From the NCBI GenBank assembly GCA_902617285.1, contig CACMVZ010000001.1, forward strand, positions 243,600-307,599: a stretch of 64,000 nucleotides of DNA, given 5' to 3'. Below the pieces are notes generated by a model. That model did no database searches. It was not told the DNA's origin and saw only the letters and a list, made by a program, of their open reading frames with translations. This stretch comes from an uncultured Bacteroidota bacterium (GTDB lineage: Bacteria > Bacteroidota > Bacteroidia > Flavobacteriales > Flavobacteriaceae). Below, piece by piece: positions 27,534 to 37,319 of the stretch; the first letter of the stretch is position 1, and every line of letters starts with the position of its first letter. A program made the translations under genes and the position numbers.

Positions 27534-28931
27534 ATGGACTACAGAATAGAAAAAGATACACTTGGAGAGGTAAAGGTTCCTAAAGACTCGCTTTGGGGTG
27601 CTCAAACTGAGAGATCAAAAAAAAACTTTAAAATTGGTAATCCATCCTCAATGCCAATTGAAATAATTCAGGCCTATGCTATTTTAAAAAAATCAGCTGC
27701 TGCTGCTAACCAAGATTTGGGAGTCCTATCAAAAGAAAAATCTAAACTTATCCAGACAGTATGTGATGAAATTATTGCTAATAAACATAATGAACAATTT
27801 CCTTTAGTTATTTGGCAAACAGGTTCAGGTACTCAAACTAATATGAATGTAAATGAAGTAATATCAAACAGAGCTCATATTATTGAAGGAAAAAGACTTG
27901 GGGAATCAGAAAAAACCCTATCACCTAATGATGATGTTAATCTTTCACAATCATCAAATGATAGCTTCCCTACCGCAATAAACATTGCTGCTATGAAAAT
28001 AATTACAGATAACACATTAGTTAACTTAAAAATATTAAGAGATAGTCTAAATAAAAAGTCAAAGGAATTTAACAAAATTGTCAAGATCGGAAGAACTCAC
28101 CTTATGGACGCTACTCCTATTACTCTTGGCCAGGAGTTTTCAGGTTATGTTGCACAGATTAATAATGGAATTAAATCTATTAACAATGCAATGGATCACT
28201 TATCTGAGTTACCGATTGGAGGAACTGCTGTTGGGACTGAGTTGAATACTCCTAAGGGCTATTCAAAAAAAGTTGTTGAAAATATCTCAAAAAACTCAGG
28301 TCTTAAATTTAAAGAATCCCCAAATAAATTTGAGGGTATTGCATCTCATGATTGTATTGTAGAGATGCATGGTGCACTTAAGACAGTCGCCGCTTCAATA
28401 TATAAAATATCAAATGATATAAGGCTGATGGGATCTGGACCAAGATCTGGGTTAGGTGAACTAATATTACCTGCTAATGAGCCAGGAAGTTCTATAATGC
28501 CAGGAAAAGTCAATCCAACACAATGTGAAGCAATTTCAATGGTTTGTGCACAAATAATTGGAAATGACATGGCTGTGAGTTTTGCAGGGGCTAATGGTCA
28601 CTTTGAGTTAAATGTTTTTAAGCCTCTATTCGCTTACAATATTATAGAATCATCAAAAATACTAGGTGATGCATGTTTGAGCTTCGCAAAAAACTGTATT
28701 GATGGTCTAAAACCAAATAAAAAGAAAATAGAAAGATTTTTAAAAGACTCATTAATGCTTGTAACTGCTTTAAATTCAAAAATTGGTTATTACAAAGCAG
28801 CAGAAATAGCTAATAAAGCTTATAAAGAAGACATTAGGCTTAAAGAAGCATGTATTCAACTAAATTATTTATCAGAAAAAGAGTTTGATAAATATGTCAA
28901 TCCTGAAAGAATGACAAAAAATGAAGGTTGA
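27534..28931 (+). CDS. fumC: Fumarate hydratase, class II
   Basis: TCA-cycle hydration of fumarate to malate by the oxygen-stable, iron-free enzyme. Motifs of the fumarase/aspartase superfamily are [18 protein letters not shown], the SSND stretch ([12 protein letters not shown]), [16 protein letters not shown] and the signature [11 protein letters not shown]. The N-terminal [10 protein letters not shown] and WGAQTERS are typical of FumC. Its 465 residues are full length. Its end overlaps the next GNAT gene by 11 bases. Confidence 0.97.
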   Translation: MDYRIEKDTLGEVKVPKDSLWGAQTERSKKNFKIGNPSSMPIEIIQAYAILKKSAAAANQDLGVLSKEKSKLIQTVCDEIIANKHNEQFPLVIWQTGSGTQTNMNVNEVISNRAHIIEGKRLGESEKTLSPNDDVNLSQSSNDSFPTAINIAAMKIITDNTLVNLKILRDSLNKKSKEFNKIVKIGRTHLMDATPITLGQEFSGYVAQINNGIKSINNAMDHLSELPIGGTAVGTELNTPKGYSKKVVENISKNSGLKFKESPNKFEGIASHDCIVEMHGALKTVAASIYKISNDIRLMGSGPRSGLGELILPANEPGSSIMPGKVNPTQCEAISMVCAQIIGNDMAVSFAGANGHFELNVFKPLFAYNIIESSKILGDACLSFAKNCIDGLKPNKKKIERFLKDSLMLVTALNSKIGYYKAAEIANKAYKEDIRLKEACIQLNYLSEKEFDKYVNPERMTKNEG

Positions 28932-29394
28932 AATAGTATCTTACTCAGATAAATATTCTAAATACTTCTATGATCTAAATCACGATTGGTTAAGTGAATT
29001 CTTTTATGTTGAGGAATACGATGAAAAGGTACTCAAAAACTGTAAAGAAGAAATAATCGATAAGGGTGGATACATTTTTTTTGCTCTTTATAATACTGAA
29101 GTCGTTGGGACTATGGCTCTAATTCCCAGAGAAAAAAGTATATATGAATTAAATAAAATGGCTGTAAAAAAAAAATTAAGAGGAAATGGAATAGGTCATC
29201 AATTAATACAATTTATAATTGATTATTCTGTAAAGAATAATTTTGAATCAGTAATACTTTACTCCAACACAGTTTTAAAAAATTCAATTCACCTTTATAA
29301 TAAATTTGGATTTAAAGAAATAGATAATCCAGATGCACCCTACAAAAGGAGTGATATAAAGATGGAATTAAAATTATCTAATCTTAGAAAATAA
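28921..29394 (+). CDS. GNAT-family N-acetyltransferase
   Basis: Acetyltransferase of unknown substrate, with the acetyl-CoA loop [14 protein letters not shown] in the middle and the late [10 protein letters not shown] motif. The [18 protein letters not shown] region forms the core strand before the loop. It has 157 residues. The start lies 11 bases inside fumC, implying coupled translation. It converges on the CPBP protease gene and overlaps it by 21 bases. Confidence 0.85.
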   Translation: MKVEIVSYSDKYSKYFYDLNHDWLSEFFYVEEYDEKVLKNCKEEIIDKGGYIFFALYNTEVVGTMALIPREKSIYELNKMAVKKKLRGNGIGHQLIQFIIDYSVKNNFESVILYSNTVLKNSIHLYNKFGFKEIDNPDAPYKRSDIKMELKLSNLRK

Positions 29395-30276
29395 TTTTCC
29401 TTTCCAGTTTGTCCATGAATACTTCCTGGCAAATACAGTAAGAAGAATAGGGAAAACAATAAAAGGTGTAATCCAATCAGTAATACCAAGACTTGGCTCA
29501 GAAATATCTATTAGAATTGATTCTGTTTGAAATACAGTCCAATCTGCTGTTAAAAGTAATGCGGCTATAAGATTATTAGCAGCATGAAAACCTATGGCAA
29601 GCTCAAGACCTTCATCCATAAGTGTCATAATTCCTAAAACAAAACCAACTGTTATATATAGAATTACAAATTCGTATCCAAGTGCAGTAATCTCAGGATT
29701 AGCTAAGTGTAAAGATCCAAAAACAGTAGATGATAGAAATAGTGCCATAAATCTACTATTCAACCAATGACCAAAACCTTGCATTAAATAACCACGAAAA
29801 ACAATCTCCTCAACACTAGTTTGAATGGGTATAAATAAAATTGCTATTACTGCTAAAATTAAAAATTCTTTAACTTTAAAATTGAAAACGTAGTTTTCAG
29901 GGTTCAGAGAGTATTCTAAAAAAACAAATGCCGAAACGACTGTCCCCCAGATCATGAAAGAATATAAAACTCTTTCTAAATCAATTTTTTTTCTACTAGA
30001 TAGAACTGACATAACAGGTAAGTCGTGCAGTTTTTTCACAACTAACCATATACCAGGTAAAACAAATACAAAACTTAAGAGTAAGAGAAATAACCTAAGA
30101 TTAGATGGAATTGTTTTAAAAATATCCATGGGGTCAGCATCAGGGCTAGGTAGCTCTGAGGGTAAAAAAGGTATCATAGGTAATTGTCCTATGGTAGAAA
30201 ATAGTATTAGTATAAATGACCCTAAAATATAGTACCAAAAATTTTTTAGTTTATATGATTTATCCCAAAGAAACAT
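29374..30276 (-). CDS. CPBP-family intramembrane glutamic endopeptidase (Rce1/Abi-like)
   Basis: Multi-pass membrane protease of the Rce1/CAAX-protease superfamily. The catalytic motifs are EEIVFRG (Glu156, Glu157, Arg161), FGSLH (His190) and HAANN (His231, Asn235). About eight hydrophobic segments span the 300 residues. It follows the PAS-prenyltransferase gene with a two-base gap, so the two are cotranscribed. The substrate is unknown; bacterial members do not necessarily act on prenylated proteins. Confidence 0.88.
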   Translation of the reverse strand: MFLWDKSYKLKNFWYYILGSFILILFSTIGQLPMIPFLPSELPSPDADPMDIFKTIPSNLRLFLLLLSFVFVLPGIWLVVKKLHDLPVMSVLSSRKKIDLERVLYSFMIWGTVVSAFVFLEYSLNPENYVFNFKVKEFLILAVIAILFIPIQTSVEEIVFRGYLMQGFGHWLNSRFMALFLSSTVFGSLHLANPEITALGYEFVILYITVGFVLGIMTLMDEGLELAIGFHAANNLIAALLLTADWTVFQTESILIDISEPSLGITDWITPFIVFPILLTVFARKYSWTNWKGKLFSKIR

Positions 30277-30278
30277 TA

Positions 30279-31628
30279 TTAGAAATTAGCTAAAATTATC
30301 ATGTAAATAAAGGAAAATAACATATGAAAATAAATAGTATGAATGTTATACTTGATTAAAGACCTACTGTTATAGTGCTTAAATAATCCAGCTATTAAGT
30401 AATATGAATATATCATTGATACAGGTATTAGCAAATACAAGAACAAAGATCCTTGAGTTTGATTAAGTATATTCTCTGCAATATAATACAGAGAGCCTAC
30501 AGCTATGGATAAGTTAAGAGCATAAATCCATCTTGATGATTTTTTACCCAAAAGAACAACTAAATGATTTTTACCAACTTTTTTATCGGATGCATAGTCA
30601 GGGTATTGGTTTATAAAAAGAATATTAGTTGTCAATAGACCAATTGGAATTCCAAGTAAAATCAAATTGTAAAATTCATTTGAAAACAACTGAATTGTTT
30701 CATTAGCAATAGCAAATCCAGTTCCTAATGTTAGTAGAGGTCCAAACGAAAGAAAAATTGAAAGTTCTCCTAAACCGTATCTTGAAGAAAGTCTTATTGG
30801 TTTAGCAGTATAAAAGTATCCAACAAGTACTCCAATTAAGGCGATTATAGCAGCGTAATATGCATTAAATGTAGATCCAGTATTTACATAACTTGAATAT
30901 AAAATACCAGCAGCAGTAAGTAGACCTAAAATAAACATGATATTAGCAAGACTTTTAGTACCCTTTAAAGTTATAAGACCAAGTTCTACTGCCCTACTAC
31001 CTCCAGATAGCTGAGCACCCTGAAGAATTGTTGAATCCATTCCTGCATTAAAGTATTCGGTATTAGCCTCATCCGTGCCATGTGTAACATCAAAGTAATC
31101 ATTATATAAGTTTGAGAATAAATGAAAGAATAATATTCCAAAAGTAGTCAGGGTTAGAGATATAGGACTAAATAGATTATCTCCAATTCCTGCGTAATAA
31201 CATCCAATGGCAAACACTGGGAATAAAGAAGCAGAGGCAAAACCAACTCTAGTTATAGCTACACCTTTTATGATTTTTGTAGCAAAGCTAATAGGTATAT
31301 TAACTTCCTCATCAATTACTTCAGTGATACCACAATATCCTGTTTGTGGATTATTCTTTCCATTACCAAAATTTGGGGTTATTTTAATTTTTGCAGCAAA
31401 TTTTGAACCATCTTTTCTTATAAAATTGGTTTTGGTAACATGTTCACCAGTCTGATTTGCATCTTTTAACCATCCTAAAACGTTTTGAAGAACTATTTCT
31501 CCAGGTGAAAAAATTGAAACTCTTTTAATACCAACTAATTCATCAGAAGGATAACCAAACATTTTTATGGCACCATCGTTCATGTTTGTAATTAAGCCTT
31601 CCATGTCACATATAATAACACTTTTCAT
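30279..31628 (-). CDS. PAS domain fused to a UbiA-family (MenA-like) prenyltransferase
   Basis: Residues 1 to about 108 form a PAS sensor domain (MEGLITNMNDGAIKMFGYPSDELVG, in part; then FIRKDGSKFAAKI). Residues from about 115 form a membrane UbiA prenyltransferase with roughly nine helices. The first prenyl-diphosphate/magnesium site is NDYFD (176-180) with GTD at 184-186, and the second is DYASD (344-348) followed by KKVGKN. A SGGSRAVELG stretch at 208-217 is UbiA-like. The second site resembles MenA, which prenylates dihydroxynaphthoate for menaquinone, and a MenI-like gene is next door, so I favour MenA-like activity. The PAS part could sense redox state, a ligand or oxygen. It has its own TAAATTTG element. 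Confidence 0.85.
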   Translation of the reverse strand: MKSVIICDMEGLITNMNDGAIKMFGYPSDELVGIKRVSIFSPGEIVLQNVLGWLKDANQTGEHVTKTNFIRKDGSKFAAKIKITPNFGNGKNNPQTGYCGITEVIDEEVNIPISFATKIIKGVAITRVGFASASLFPVFAIGCYYAGIGDNLFSPISLTLTTFGILFFHLFSNLYNDYFDVTHGTDEANTEYFNAGMDSTILQGAQLSGGSRAVELGLITLKGTKSLANIMFILGLLTAAGILYSSYVNTGSTFNAYYAAIIALIGVLVGYFYTAKPIRLSSRYGLGELSIFLSFGPLLTLGTGFAIANETIQLFSNEFYNLILLGIPIGLLTTNILFINQYPDYASDKKVGKNHLVVLLGKKSSRWIYALNLSIAVGSLYYIAENILNQTQGSLFLYLLIPVSMIYSYYLIAGLFKHYNSRSLIKYNIHTIYFHMLFSFIYMIILANF

Positions 31629-31647
31629 ATAAATATTTTTAAAGTGC

Positions 31648-31655
31648 CAAATTTA
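31648..31655 (-). promoter_or_regulatory. Candidate -7 element TAAATTTG for the PAS-prenyltransferase gene
   Basis: Exact TAnnTTTG match on the minus strand, 19 bases upstream of the ATG. It would allow the PAS-prenyltransferase and CPBP protease genes to be transcribed separately from dnaK-menI. No TTG at legal spacing. Confidence 0.4.
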
Positions 31656-31693
31656 CATTTTGACAAATTAATATGAAAGTTTTTTTAAAGGTT

Positions 31694-32119
31694 TTACTGA
31701 TTAATTGTTAACGTGGTGAGTTTTGCGAACGAAATATCTTTACCTTCTTTGTTTTTAATTGATATTTTCCAGAGCTGCATTGTTCTTCCCATATGAATTG
31801 GTTCAGCTTTTGCAATAACGGTACCTTCACTTATTCCCCTAACATGATTAATTGACAATTCAACGCCTCTTAACATCTGGTTTTCTTTTTTTGAAAAAAT
31901 TGCAGCAGCTGAACTTCCAACTGTTTCTGCTAATGCAGCAGTAGCTCCACCATGAAGTACACCAGCAGGCTGATGAAGCTTAGGAGTAACATGCATTTCG
32001 GCAACTAAGTAGGTTTCACCAACATCTGTAAAATTTATATCTAGAGTAGAAACAAGAGTACCCTTACATCTATCATTAGCTTCTTTAAGAATAAAGTTTT
32101 TTAATTTATTATCAATCAA
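31694..32119 (-). CDS. menI: Hotdog thioesterase, MenI/YdiI-like (probable DHNA-CoA thioesterase)
   Basis: Hydrolyses an aromatic acyl-CoA. The active-site motif QPAGVLHGGATAALAETVGS, with the probable catalytic Glu in LAETVGS, and NHVRGISEG align well with E. coli YdiI/MenI, which releases 1,4-dihydroxy-2-naphthoate from its CoA ester. Its 141 residues are the same size. That product is the acceptor for MenA, and a UbiA prenyltransferase is the next gene, which supports a menaquinone role. A general PaaI-type thioesterase is the alternative. It follows dnaK by three bases. Confidence 0.72.
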   Translation of the reverse strand: MIDNKLKNFILKEANDRCKGTLVSTLDINFTDVGETYLVAEMHVTPKLHQPAGVLHGGATAALAETVGSSAAAIFSKKENQMLRGVELSINHVRGISEGTVIAKAEPIHMGRTMQLWKISIKNKEGKDISFAKLTTLTINQ

Positions 32120-32122
32120 GAT

Positions 32123-34045
32123 CTACTCTTCTTTTACTTCTTCAAAATCAACATCCTGCACATCATCACCTTTAGAATCTGTATTAGTGTTTTGGTTATC
32201 TGAATTAGGCCCTCCTTCTCCAGGCTGACCAGCGCCACTTTCTGCTTGTGCTTTATACATTTCCTCTGACGCATTTTTCCAAGCTTCGTTTATAGCATTT
32301 AGTGTCTCATCAATTTTTTCTAAATCTTTTGATTCATATGCTTTTTTCAAATCCTCAAGAGCAGACTCAATTGGCTTCTTTTTATCATCAGATAATTTAT
32401 CACCAAAGTCTTTAAGCTGTTTTTCAGTTTGGAATATCATTTGATCCGCACTGTTAAGTTTATCAGCTTCTTCTTTGGCCTTTGAATCTGCTTCAGCATT
32501 TGCTTCAGCATCTTTTTTCATTTTTTCAATCTCTTCTTCTGTTAGACCAGAAGAGGCTTCAATTCTAATATCCTGAGATTTATTAGTAGCTTTATCTAGT
32601 GCGCTTACATTAATTATTCCGTTAGCATCAATATCAAACGTAACCTCTATTTGAGGAACACCTCTTGGTGCAGGTGGAATTCCATCAAGATGAAACCTTC
32701 CAATAGTTTTATTGTCTTTAGCCATTGGTCGCTCACCCTGAAGAACATGAATCTCTACAGATGGCTGATTATCAGCAGCGGTAGAGAAAACTTGTGATTT
32801 TTTTGTTGGAATCGTTGTATTTGACTCAATAAGCTTGGTCATCACATTACCCATTGTTTCTATTCCAAGTGATAGAGGAGTAACATCTAATAGTAATACA
32901 TCTTCAACATCACCAGAAAGAACACCACCTTGAATTGCAGCTCCTACTGCAACAACTTCGTCCGGATTAACTCCTTTTGATGGTTTTTTACCAAATAAAG
33001 ACTCAACCTCCTTTTGAATAATTGGAATTCTTGTTGAACCTCCAACTAGGATTACTTCATCAATATCTTTTTTCGTTAGACTAGCATCTTTTAATGCTTT
33101 CTTAACTGGTTCCATAGATCTTTTTACTAATTCATCAGATAATTGCTCAAACTTAGCTCTTGTTAATGTAGTTACTAAGTGTTTAGGACCAGATGAAGTA
33201 GCTGTTACATATGGTAAATTAATCTCTGTTTGAGTTGATGAAGACAATTCTATTTTAGCTTTTTCTGCAGCTTCTTTAAGCCTTTGAAGAGCCATAGAGT
33301 CATCCCTTAAGTCAATCTGCTCGTTTTTCTTAAATTCTTCAGCAAGAAAGTCTATAATAACTTGATCAAAGTCGTCTCCTCCAAGATGAGTATCTCCATT
33401 TGTAGATAGTACTTCAAATACTCCGTCACCAAGTTCTAATATGGAAATATCAAATGTTCCACCTCCTAAATCATAAACTGCAATTTTTTTGTCCTTACCT
33501 CCTTTGTCCATTCCATAAGCTAAAGCAGCAGCAGTTGGTTCATTTATAATTCTTTGCACTTTAAGACCAGCAATCTCACCTGCTTCTTTTGTTGCTTGCC
33601 TTTGTGAATCATTAAAATATGCAGGTACAGTAACTACAGCTTCAGTAACACTGGATCCTAAATAATCTTCAGCAGTCTTCTTCATTTTTTGAAGAACCAT
33701 AGCAGACAATTCTTGAGGTGTATATAACCTTCCGTCAATATCAACTCTAGGAGTATCGTTATCACCCTTGACTACTTTATATGCAACAGTTTTAACGTCA
33801 TTAGAAGATTCACTGAATTTATTACCCATAAACCTCTTAACTGAAGCAATTGTTTTTTCAGGATTAGTTACTGCCTGTCTTTTTGCAGGATCCCCAACTT
33901 TGATTTCACCATCCTCAACAAACGCAATAACAGATGGTGTTGTTCTTTTTCCTTCTGCATTAGGTATAACAACCGGCTCACTTCCTTCCATAACAGAAAC
34001 ACACGAGTTTGTGGTTCCTAAATCTATTCCAATAATTTTGCTCAT
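32123..34045 (-). CDS. dnaK: Molecular chaperone DnaK (Hsp70)
   Basis: ATP-driven folding chaperone. The nucleotide-binding domain has [14 protein letters not shown] at the start, the phosphate-2 [10 protein letters not shown] and the adenosine motif [11 protein letters not shown]. The substrate-binding domain has the [11 protein letters not shown] linker, and the C-terminal lid is rich in Lys and Glu, ending in a conserved EEVKEE-type tail. Its 640 residues are standard. No grpE, dnaJ or CIRCE element is seen nearby. Only a 17-bp palindrome lies in the divergent region with panB. Confidence 0.98.
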   Translation of the reverse strand: MSKIIGIDLGTTNSCVSVMEGSEPVVIPNAEGKRTTPSVIAFVEDGEIKVGDPAKRQAVTNPEKTIASVKRFMGNKFSESSNDVKTVAYKVVKGDNDTPRVDIDGRLYTPQELSAMVLQKMKKTAEDYLGSSVTEAVVTVPAYFNDSQRQATKEAGEIAGLKVQRIINEPTAAALAYGMDKGGKDKKIAVYDLGGGTFDISILELGDGVFEVLSTNGDTHLGGDDFDQVIIDFLAEEFKKNEQIDLRDDSMALQRLKEAAEKAKIELSSSTQTEINLPYVTATSSGPKHLVTTLTRAKFEQLSDELVKRSMEPVKKALKDASLTKKDIDEVILVGGSTRIPIIQKEVESLFGKKPSKGVNPDEVVAVGAAIQGGVLSGDVEDVLLLDVTPLSLGIETMGNVMTKLIESNTTIPTKKSQVFSTAADNQPSVEIHVLQGERPMAKDNKTIGRFHLDGIPPAPRGVPQIEVTFDIDANGIINVSALDKATNKSQDIRIEASSGLTEEEIEKMKKDAEANAEADSKAKEEADKLNSADQMIFQTEKQLKDFGDKLSDDKKKPIESALEDLKKAYESKDLEKIDETLNAINEAWKNASEEMYKAQAESGAGQPGEGGPNSDNQNTNTDSKGDDVQDVDFEEVKEE

Positions 34046-34095
34046 AATCTTTAATTTTATTTAACTAGTGACAACCATTATGCCAATTTAAATAA

Positions 34096-34112
34096 TATGA
34101 CATTATGTCATA
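34096..34112. repeat. 17-bp palindrome TATGACAT-T-ATGTCATA between dnaK and panB
   Basis: Perfect 8-bp arms around one central base, in the 111-base divergent region: 51 bases upstream of dnaK and 22 bases upstream of the panB -7 element. The TGACA-N3-TGTCA core looks like a dimeric regulator site. The regulator is unknown. Confidence 0.5.
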
Positions 34113-34134
34113 ATAGTAATAAATATATTTATAC

Positions 34135-34142
34135 TATTTTTG
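34135..34142 (+). promoter_or_regulatory. Candidate -7 element TATTTTTG for panB
   Basis: Exact TAnnTTTG match 14 bases upstream of the panB ATG chosen here. No TTG at legal spacing; the palindrome at 34096-34112 ends 22 bases upstream, in the -33 region. It supports the start at 34157. Confidence 0.4.
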
Positions 34143-34156
34143 TGAAAAATCATATA

Positions 34157-34972
34157 ATGACCAATAACTCCAATCAATCAAGAGTAACAATTAAGATTCT
34201 TAATCAGATGAAAAAAAATTCTGAGAAAATCTCGGTGCTTACTGCTTATGATTTCAGTTTTGCAAAAATAATTGATGAAGCAGGCATTGATATTATTTTA
34301 GTTGGTGATTCTGCATCAAATGTGATGGCTGGTCATGAGACTACACTTCCAATTACTCTTGATCAAATGATATATCATGCAAGTTCGGTAGTTAGGGCAG
34401 TCAATAGAGCCCTAGTTATTGTTGACCTACCCTTTGGAACCTATCAAGCTGATTCTAAGGAGGCATTAAAATCTGCAATTAAAATAATGAAGGAATCAGG
34501 AGCTCATGCTGTTAAATTAGAAGGAGGATATCAAGCTAAAGAGTCGATAGAGAGAATTATCCAAGCGGGAATTCCTGTGATGGGTCATTTAGGTTTAACC
34601 CCACAATCCATATATAAATTTGGGACATATGAAGTTAGAGCAAAAGATAAGAAAGAGGCTGATGCATTGTTAAATGATGCATTAATGCTTGAAGAGATTG
34701 GCTGTTTCTCTGTCCTATTAGAAAAAATACCAAATACACTTTCAAAAGAAGTCTCCTCAAAATTAACAGTTCCAATCATCGGAATTGGGGCGGGAAGCCA
34801 TGTGGATGGACAGGTTCTTGTACTGCAAGATATGCTTGGGATGAATAAAGACTTCAGTCCAAGATTCTTAAGAAGATATCTTGATCTAAACTCATTAGTT
34901 AGCGATGCTGTAAAAAAATACTCTACTGATATTAAAAGCGGAGACTTCCCTAATGAAGAAGAGCAGTACTGA
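34157..34972 (+). CDS. panB: 3-methyl-2-oxobutanoate hydroxymethyltransferase
   Basis: First committed step of pantothenate synthesis: adds a hydroxymethyl group to 2-oxoisovalerate, the keto acid of the valine pathway encoded in this window. Motifs are [36 protein letters not shown] and [11 protein letters not shown]. The start at 34157 ([11 protein letters not shown]) matches the family; the ATG at 34097 would add 20 residues unlike it and run through the palindrome and promoter. It has 271 residues. Its end overlaps the pseudouridine synthase gene by 20 bases. Confidence 0.95.
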   Translation: MTNNSNQSRVTIKILNQMKKNSEKISVLTAYDFSFAKIIDEAGIDIILVGDSASNVMAGHETTLPITLDQMIYHASSVVRAVNRALVIVDLPFGTYQADSKEALKSAIKIMKESGAHAVKLEGGYQAKESIERIIQAGIPVMGHLGLTPQSIYKFGTYEVRAKDKKEADALLNDALMLEEIGCFSVLLEKIPNTLSKEVSSKLTVPIIGIGAGSHVDGQVLVLQDMLGMNKDFSPRFLRRYLDLNSLVSDAVKKYSTDIKSGDFPNEEEQY

Positions 34973-35669
34973 TTTGAAACTGAAAAAATCTGAAATACTC
35001 TTTGAAGATAATCATTTGATAATCATCAATAAAAAACCTGGAATACTTGTTCAAGGTGATATTACTGGAGATATTTCATTAATTGAAATCATTAAAGACT
35101 ACATAAAAAATAAGTATGATAAAAAAGGAAACGTTTTTTTAGGTTTAGTAAATAGAATTGATAGACCTACCTCAGGAATTGTAATTTTCGCAAAGACCAG
35201 TAAAGCTTTATCTAGAATGAATGAAATACTTAGAAATCGAGAAATACGAAAAATCTATTGGCTAATTATATCTAGTAAATTTGCTTCAAATAATGGAAAA
35301 ATAGAAGGATGGTTTAGAAAGAATTCAAAACAGAATAAATCTTATTTTTTTGAATCTCAGGTAAATAGCTCAAAATTTGGAAGCTTATCCTATAAGAAAC
35401 TTAAGACAATAGATAATTATTGTTTAGTAGAAGTTGAACTTATAACTGGAAGACACCATCAAATTAGATGCAGTTTTTCAGAATTAGGATACCCAATTCA
35501 AGGAGATTTAAAGTATGGTTCAAAAAGATCAAACAAAGACGGTGGCATTTATCTTCACTCAAGAAGGGTAGAATTTATCCATCCTGTTTCCAAAAATAAA
35601 ATATTTTTTAAAGCAGATACCCCTATGAAAGGACTGTGGACTGCCTTTCCTTCCTATTTATCAAAATAG
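34953..35669 (+). CDS. RluA-family pseudouridine synthase
   Basis: Converts uridine to pseudouridine in rRNA or tRNA. The catalytic Asp70 lies in NRIDRPTSG, preceded by the family motif [12 protein letters not shown] and followed by the [10 protein letters not shown] and [10 protein letters not shown] motifs. There is no S4 domain; the 238 residues are a compact form. It overlaps panB by 20 bases at its start, and its last 47 bases overlap the convergent gene, the longest overlap in the window. The exact RNA target cannot be told. Confidence 0.9.
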   Translation: MKKSSTDLKLKKSEILFEDNHLIIINKKPGILVQGDITGDISLIEIIKDYIKNKYDKKGNVFLGLVNRIDRPTSGIVIFAKTSKALSRMNEILRNREIRKIYWLIISSKFASNNGKIEGWFRKNSKQNKSYFFESQVNSSKFGSLSYKKLKTIDNYCLVEVELITGRHHQIRCSFSELGYPIQGDLKYGSKRSNKDGGIYLHSRRVEFIHPVSKNKIFFKADTPMKGLWTAFPSYLSK

Positions 35670-37194
35670 CTTTTTCTTTTATAATGTACTGTAAAGGCTT
35701 TCTATCTATTTTACTTTCTAACCATGAAATAATATCTAGATAAAGAAAAGCTCTTTTTTCATATGGATCATCTTCATATTTTTTTAGTTCATTATAAAGA
35801 TTTCTTAGGAAACCTTTTATTTCTCCTGGGTAAATATTCTCCAATCCATTCAGATACTTTAAAATTGTTTTTTGAACTTCATGTAAATCATTAAGCTTAT
35901 CCAAATAACTATATGTTTCCTTTATAATTTTATCCAAATTAAAATCAAGTCCTGCCTCCCAATGAGCTATAAGATTTAAAATTCTAGTAAAACATTGAAG
36001 GTCCTCCCTCATTTTTATGTTTTTATTTCTCATTATTAAACTGGTATATTTAATACATTTATCAAACTCATCAACTGTAAAATACATACAAGCAATTTTA
36101 TAATATAGAAGCATAATATGATGGTGATCAATAAAATTTTTATTTTTTTCAATACCATCTAGGACCTCAGGAATAATTTTTATTGACTCTTTAAATGTTC
36201 CCTCTAAAACATGAAGATTGAAGAGATTGTTGTATTTATATAAAAAAATTAATGCATTTAAATTCTGATTAACAGGAAATGATTCATCCTCAACAACTTT
36301 TATCATATCATGCAAACGGTTTTTAAATTTAGATGGATATTTTATTAGAGATAATGCCTCAAGTAAAAAATTATAGCCTTTCAAATAGTAAACTGGATGA
36401 ATTTTTATCATCTCAGGGTTACTATTAAATGTATCGATCCATTTTGATGCATATTTATAACTTGAAAGGAAGTCTTGAGCCAGGAGACTATACCATACCC
36501 ATGATTGATAATAAATTAGTTTTTCTCTAAATCCTAAGTTTTCAGGGTTAAAGTATTTAATTTTTTCATCAAATATTGTTTTAATCTCTTTTGACTCAGA
36601 GTCACTTTTTGCATATCCTGCTTTAATTAGCTTTTCATATAGTTGAAGAGAGATATTTGATAATGAACTTGAAACATCATTGAGTTGTTTTAGATAATTT
36701 GTCTGAGTAACTAATTCATCAGTCCTATTAGTAAGACTTCTTGTTACATATAAAGATTCAATTAATTTTTCAAACTCCACGATTTCATATGCAGAAGTAT
36801 TTTCGTCATATTTTAAAGCATAAGACTTCACTTTATCAAGAATTTTTAAACTTTGCTTATAAAGTCCCTTTTGATATAAAATAGTTGCAAAATCAATCTG
36901 ACCTCTAATATGAAGCTTAACATTTTTGTGCTGTGGATTTAACCTAAGACTAATCAATATTTGTTTATACAGATGGGCTTTAAGATTTGAAAGTTGTTGC
37001 TTTGTAACTATATTGCTTTCAATAATCTTCTTTTCATCGTATTTTCTCATCTTATCTAGAAGGTTGAATAAGTTTAAAAACTTTGAATCTTCGTTAGAAT
37101 CCATTCTTCCAACATAAAGTTTAAATTGTCTCTTCTCAGATTTTGTTAAGGATTTTATAAGTACAAAAAGATTATCTTTGATATCTGTAGTCAT
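35623..37194 (-). CDS. Conserved helical hypothetical protein (TPR-like), Bacteroidota type
   Basis: A 523-residue soluble-looking protein without a signal peptide or enzyme motif. It is predicted to be almost all alpha-helical, with repeat-like units such as QKGLYKQSLKILDKV and a KSLTKSEKRQFKLY motif at the N-terminus that I associate with a conserved Bacteroidota family of unknown function. Its composition (Lys, Asn, Tyr, Leu rich) is like its neighbours. It diverges from leuA across 125 bases and converges with the pseudouridine synthase gene, overlapping 47 bases. Confidence 0.7.
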   Translation of the reverse strand: MTTDIKDNLFVLIKSLTKSEKRQFKLYVGRMDSNEDSKFLNLFNLLDKMRKYDEKKIIESNIVTKQQLSNLKAHLYKQILISLRLNPQHKNVKLHIRGQIDFATILYQKGLYKQSLKILDKVKSYALKYDENTSAYEIVEFEKLIESLYVTRSLTNRTDELVTQTNYLKQLNDVSSSLSNISLQLYEKLIKAGYAKSDSESKEIKTIFDEKIKYFNPENLGFREKLIYYQSWVWYSLLAQDFLSSYKYASKWIDTFNSNPEMIKIHPVYYLKGYNFLLEALSLIKYPSKFKNRLHDMIKVVEDESFPVNQNLNALIFLYKYNNLFNLHVLEGTFKESIKIIPEVLDGIEKNKNFIDHHHIMLLYYKIACMYFTVDEFDKCIKYTSLIMRNKNIKMREDLQCFTRILNLIAHWEAGLDFNLDKIIKETYSYLDKLNDLHEVQKTILKYLNGLENIYPGEIKGFLRNLYNELKKYEDDPYEKRAFLYLDIISWLESKIDRKPLQYIIKEKAILINRKERQSTVLS

Positions 37195-37216
37195 TGTATA
37201 TATATATTATTTATAT

Positions 37217-37231
37217 TATTGATTATCAATA
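37217..37231. repeat. 15-bp palindrome TATTGAT-T-ATCAATA upstream of leuA
   Basis: Perfect 7-bp arms with a single central base, in the 125-base divergent region before leuA (start 37320) and the helical protein (start 37194). The layout resembles the palindrome upstream of panB. In such A/T-rich sequence a chance origin is possible. Confidence 0.3.
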
Positions 37232-37319
37232 TTTTAAAAAATAATTAATGTTTTCGGACATTGTAAAATTAATATACTTTTTTTTAACTATCACCATTTA
37301 AGTAATAATTTAGTGTGTT

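Noticed and set aside
34097..34156. Upstream ATG start for panB
   Set aside because: It adds 20 residues unlike PanB and runs through the palindrome and -7 element; 34157 fits the family.
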